This document shows positions 61,686 through 64,000 of a stretch of 64,000 bases of DNA, one piece after another. This stretch comes from CAZSDP01 sp964605665 (GTDB lineage: Bacteria > Planctomycetota > UBA8108 > UBA1146): assembly GCA_964605665.1 (NCBI GenBank), contig CAZSDP010000008.1, forward strand, positions 62,001 through 126,000, in the 5' to 3' direction. Below the pieces are notes generated by a model. The model saw nothing but the letters and a program-made list of their open reading frames with translations, had not been told where the DNA came from and ran no database searches. Both the position numbers and the translations under genes were made by a program. The number at the start of each line of letters is the position of its first letter. Position 1 is the first letter of the stretch.

Positions 61686-62624
61686 ATGACGAAAAAAACT
61701 TGGCGTGTCGAGGAGGACGGAGCTCGACTCGCTGGCGAGGTGAAGCACCATCTCGATATCCCCCACCGCCGCGCCCAAGATCTGATTCAACGCGGTGCCG
61801 TCTCTGTCGACGGGGTTGTGATCACCGAAATCGGTAGACAACTCTCCGTAGCATGCGAGATCGAAGTTCGAACGGACGCTCCTCGAAAGCAGAAGGTTAG
61901 CGACTCGCCACCCGCCGAGATACTTCACGAAGACAAACATCTCATCGTTGTCGCGAAACCCGCGGGAATCCTGACCGTTCCCAGAGAAGAGGATCGTGAG
62001 ATCCCCGCAAGACACCGAGAGCGCAATCTCGAAGATTGGCTGCGAGCGCGCGACATCGCCCGGGGAAAACGTCCCAGCGTGCTGATCGTGCAACGGCTCG
62101 ACAAGGGAACTAGTGGGGTGCTGGTCTTCCCCCGAACTCGATTCGCATATGAGGCTCTCAAGCCAGCGTTTGCTCGACACGACATCGACCGCTCCTATCG
62201 CGCCATCGTCGTGGGGGCCCCCCGTGAAGAAAAAGGGGAGCTACGGCATCGGCTGATCGAAAAACGAGGACGAGTGATCATTGCGCACCCAACCGAGCCG
62301 GGAGCAAAAGAGGCGATCTCCCACTACACCGTCCTCGAGCACTCCGGAGGTCACACTCTCTTGGAGTTGAAGCTGCAAACGGGCCGCCGCAATCAGATCC
62401 GCGTCGGATGCGCACGGGAGAAATTCCCTCTCCTCGGAGATGGAACCTACGGTGAGCGATCGAAGCAGATCGGACGCCCCGCCCTTCACGCAAATCGCCT
62501 CACCTTGATCGACCCCCTCACCGAGACACCGCTGACCTTCGTCATGCCGGAGCCCACCGACTTCCGGTCGGCTTGGAAGGCATTGGGCGGTCAATTCCTC
62601 GATCGAGCGCTACCCAGCGATTGA
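61686..62624 (+). CDS. RluA-family 23S rRNA/tRNA pseudouridine synthase
   Basis: A 312-residue enzyme that isomerises uridine to pseudouridine in RNA. An S4 RNA-binding domain (about 10-65) precedes the catalytic domain, whose motif RLDKGTSG (137-144) contains the catalytic Asp139. LIVVAKPAGILTVP and TGRRNQIRVGCAREKFPLLGD are also characteristic. The target site (RluA, RluC or RluD class) cannot be told. Its stop codon is only three bases from that of the convergent AlkB gene. Confidence 0.92.
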   Translation: MTKKTWRVEEDGARLAGEVKHHLDIPHRRAQDLIQRGAVSVDGVVITEIGRQLSVACEIEVRTDAPRKQKVSDSPPAEILHEDKHLIVVAKPAGILTVPREEDREIPARHRERNLEDWLRARDIARGKRPSVLIVQRLDKGTSGVLVFPRTRFAYEALKPAFARHDIDRSYRAIVVGAPREEKGELRHRLIEKRGRVIIAHPTEPGAKEAISHYTVLEHSGGHTLLELKLQTGRRNQIRVGCAREKFPLLGDGTYGERSKQIGRPALHANRLTLIDPLTETPLTFVMPEPTDFRSAWKALGGQFLDRALPSD

Positions 62625-62627
62625 AGC

Positions 62628-63266
62628 TCATCGGCGATCGAGGAGAAGGATCTGCCGAAAGGTCAAATTGATCCGAGGTCCAGGATCATTCCTTCCGGTC
62701 CGCTTTGGCAAGCAATGCTGCCATTGCTGTTGGGTCTTACCCTCCATCCACAACAAAGAACCCGAGGGTAAGTCGAGGCTGATCGGCTTCAGGTCACGCC
62801 GCGTTTTGTGACGAAAACGGAAGGTTCGCATCGCTCCGAGAGAAAGACTCGCAATCACCGGCTCAGCGCCGAGCTCCGGCTCGTCGTCAGAGTGCCATCC
62901 CATGCTATCTCGTCCATCGCGATAGAGATTCGCGAGCACTGAATTGAATTCGATGTCGGGTCGAAGTTGCCGAAGCCGCTCCCGAATCTCGAGCAATGTC
63001 TTGGTCCAAGGTTCAGGAGTGAGGTCGAGCTGCGAATACCGGTACTTCGCTTCCCGCTCTCCGTGCCACGATTGCAATCTGGGAATCGGCACCGACCGTC
63101 CGAAGATTTGAATCTTCTCCGAGCGCCAAGGGAGCTCAGTCCGCAATGCTTCGAAGTACTCCTGACCGCTGGAAATGAACTGTGGAAACCACTGAACATC
63201 CAAATCGAAACCGGACATCGATTCGACTGGATTAGAGAAGGGGATGTCTGCAAAATCGGAGTGCAT
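62628..63266 (-). CDS. alkB: AlkB-family Fe(II)/2-oxoglutarate dioxygenase
   Basis: A 212-residue non-heme iron oxygenase, likely repairing alkylated DNA or RNA bases by oxidative demethylation. Iron ligands are His125 and Asp127 (MGWHSDDE) and His184 (QHCLPK). Arg198 and Arg204 in PRINLTFR bind 2-oxoglutarate. FNSVLANLYRDGRD supports the ALKBH2/3-like group rather than the E. coli AlkB group. The start at 63266 is uncertain: an in-frame ATG at 63218 would give a shorter N-terminus, and neither has a clear ribosome-binding site. Confidence 0.9.
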   Translation of the reverse strand: MHSDFADIPFSNPVESMSGFDLDVQWFPQFISSGQEYFEALRTELPWRSEKIQIFGRSVPIPRLQSWHGEREAKYRYSQLDLTPEPWTKTLLEIRERLRQLRPDIEFNSVLANLYRDGRDSMGWHSDDEPELGAEPVIASLSLGAMRTFRFRHKTRRDLKPISLDLPSGSLLWMEGKTQQQWQHCLPKRTGRNDPGPRINLTFRQILLLDRR

Positions 63267-63623
63267 CGGAGCCGTCTAAACTTTCTTATCGAACATTCAG
63301 GACCGTTTTTGCCGGTCATTCCTGACTATCGCTCGGTCAATCATGACTTAACGAACAAACTCCACACCTCGCCTTGCACACTGTTAATCTCCCCATTTGC
63401 ACTGTCGATCGAACCGCTTTTGAAGCGCATTTAAATCAACAACGAAGACAAAACCACAACGATCCCAACAGTGAGATCCTGAACGAAGAACCGGGCGGTA
63501 ATCGGCTCAAAACGTTGACCGGAGCTGCTGCACCTAGGTCAAGCAAGTTGACCCACCCAGTGTGATCGCGACATCGCAACGACCTTGTCGAAGACCGACG
63601 ACCGATTGAATTAGAGTTGAAAG
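63267..63623. other. Divergent intergenic region (357 bp)
   Basis: AT-richer than its surroundings, especially 63340-63480. No gene is convincing. It presumably contains the promoters of alkB and of the secreted protein at 63624. Confidence 0.4.
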
Positions 63624-64000
63624 ATGCATCAGATGAAAACAGTCTTCACCGTTCTAATTTTCATTCTCTGTTCCGTCAACCCGCAGGGAGAGCTTCTCGC
63701 CCAATCGGGTTCTCCGACCGCGACACTCTCAGTATCTTCCGGTGCTCCGGTGAACCCAGGTGGAACCGTAACTCGCAGTGTATTGCTCTCTCCAACCGGA
63801 GACGGAGCAAACGCTTTCAGTTTTGGGCTCGCCCACTCACCGAGTTCGCTATCTGTGACCGCAGTCGCGGGGAGTTTCTTCGACACTCTCACTGGATCCC
63901 AGAGTCCACTCTTCCTCACCATCGACCTCGCAACCAATGGATCCAATCAAGCAGGTTTCACCATGGCGGTTGTGCTCGATCAGAATGAAATCATCGAAGT
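63624..64000 (+). CDS. N-terminal part of a secreted protein with a cohesin-like domain (cut by window end)
   Basis: The first 125 codons of a gene that runs off the window. The ATG at 63624 (or 63633, three codons later) starts a signal peptide of about 27 residues ending Leu-Ala-Gln. The exported part begins SGSPTATLSVSSGAPVNPGG and continues with beta-strand-rich sequence (TVTRSVLLSPTGDGANAFSF, then TGSQSPLFLTIDL). This pattern resembles cohesin-type or related Ig-like domains found in planctomycete secretomes next to dockerin-like modules. The resemblance is by eye; the C-terminus, where a dockerin-like tail might be, is missing. Confidence 0.6.
   Translation, partial: MHQMKTVFTVLIFILCSVNPQGELLAQSGSPTATLSVSSGAPVNPGGTVTRSVLLSPTGDGANAFSFGLAHSPSSLSVTAVAGSFFDTLTGSQSPLFLTIDLATNGSNQAGFTMAVVLDQNEIIE

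Overview
The window looks like a scaffold from a metagenome-assembled genome of a planctomycete-type bacterium, probably marine. This rests on very large secreted Asp/Cys-rich repeat proteins with a shared dockerin-like C-terminus, a formylglycine sulfatase, a DUF1080 lipoprotein, secreted HEAT and alpha-toroid proteins, and two sigma-54 activators among ordinary housekeeping genes. The taxonomic call is from memory of families, not from a search. Two runs of exactly 100 N (40970-41069 and 58991-59090) are scaffold gaps, and both fall in short tandem repeats.

Region 1 (1-21.4 kb, all + strand) is a secretome island. It holds a 1510-residue thrombospondin-3-like protein with 17 copies of a 57-residue repeat, a sulfatase, two tandemly duplicated beta-propeller/HYR giants (13 and 9 HYR modules), a small anchored protein, a five-heme cytochrome with a dockerin-like tail, and a DUF1080 lipoprotein translationally coupled to a membrane protein. 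Region 2 (21.6-23.7 kb) is a two-gene 2-oxoacid dehydrogenase E1 alpha/beta operon. Region 3 (23.7-30.9 kb, - strand) is a tight operon read ugd, UDP-xylose synthase, NAD kinase, sigma-54-type regulator, M28 membrane peptidase. Region 4 (31-37.4 kb) carries a DEAD-box helicase, a secreted alpha-toroid protein and an FG-GAP/dockerin protein, with a strong hairpin between the last two convergent genes.

Region 5 (37.8-44.5 kb) holds groES-groEL, a lone REC protein with an insertion, an MgtE magnesium channel and a second sigma-54 activator. Region 6 (44.8-51.9 kb) holds a secreted HEAT protein, a primary-type sigma factor, and adenine phosphoribosyltransferase coupled to a TldD-like protease. 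Region 7 (51.9-64 kb) has an acyl-CoA dehydrogenase, a three-domain fusion (alpha/beta hydrolase, DedA/VTT membrane domain, ATP-grasp), DinB-like and NRDE proteins, beta-carbonic anhydrase, a YgiQ radical SAM protein, an RluA pseudouridine synthase, an AlkB oxygenase and, cut by the window end, a secreted protein that may carry a cohesin-like domain.

The two signals most worth following are the hydrolase-DedA-ATP-grasp fusion, which looks like a one-polypeptide membrane pathway, and the dockerin-like tail on five otherwise unrelated secreted proteins, with a possible cohesin-like partner at the edge. No tRNA, rRNA, CRISPR array, insertion sequence or prophage was recognised.
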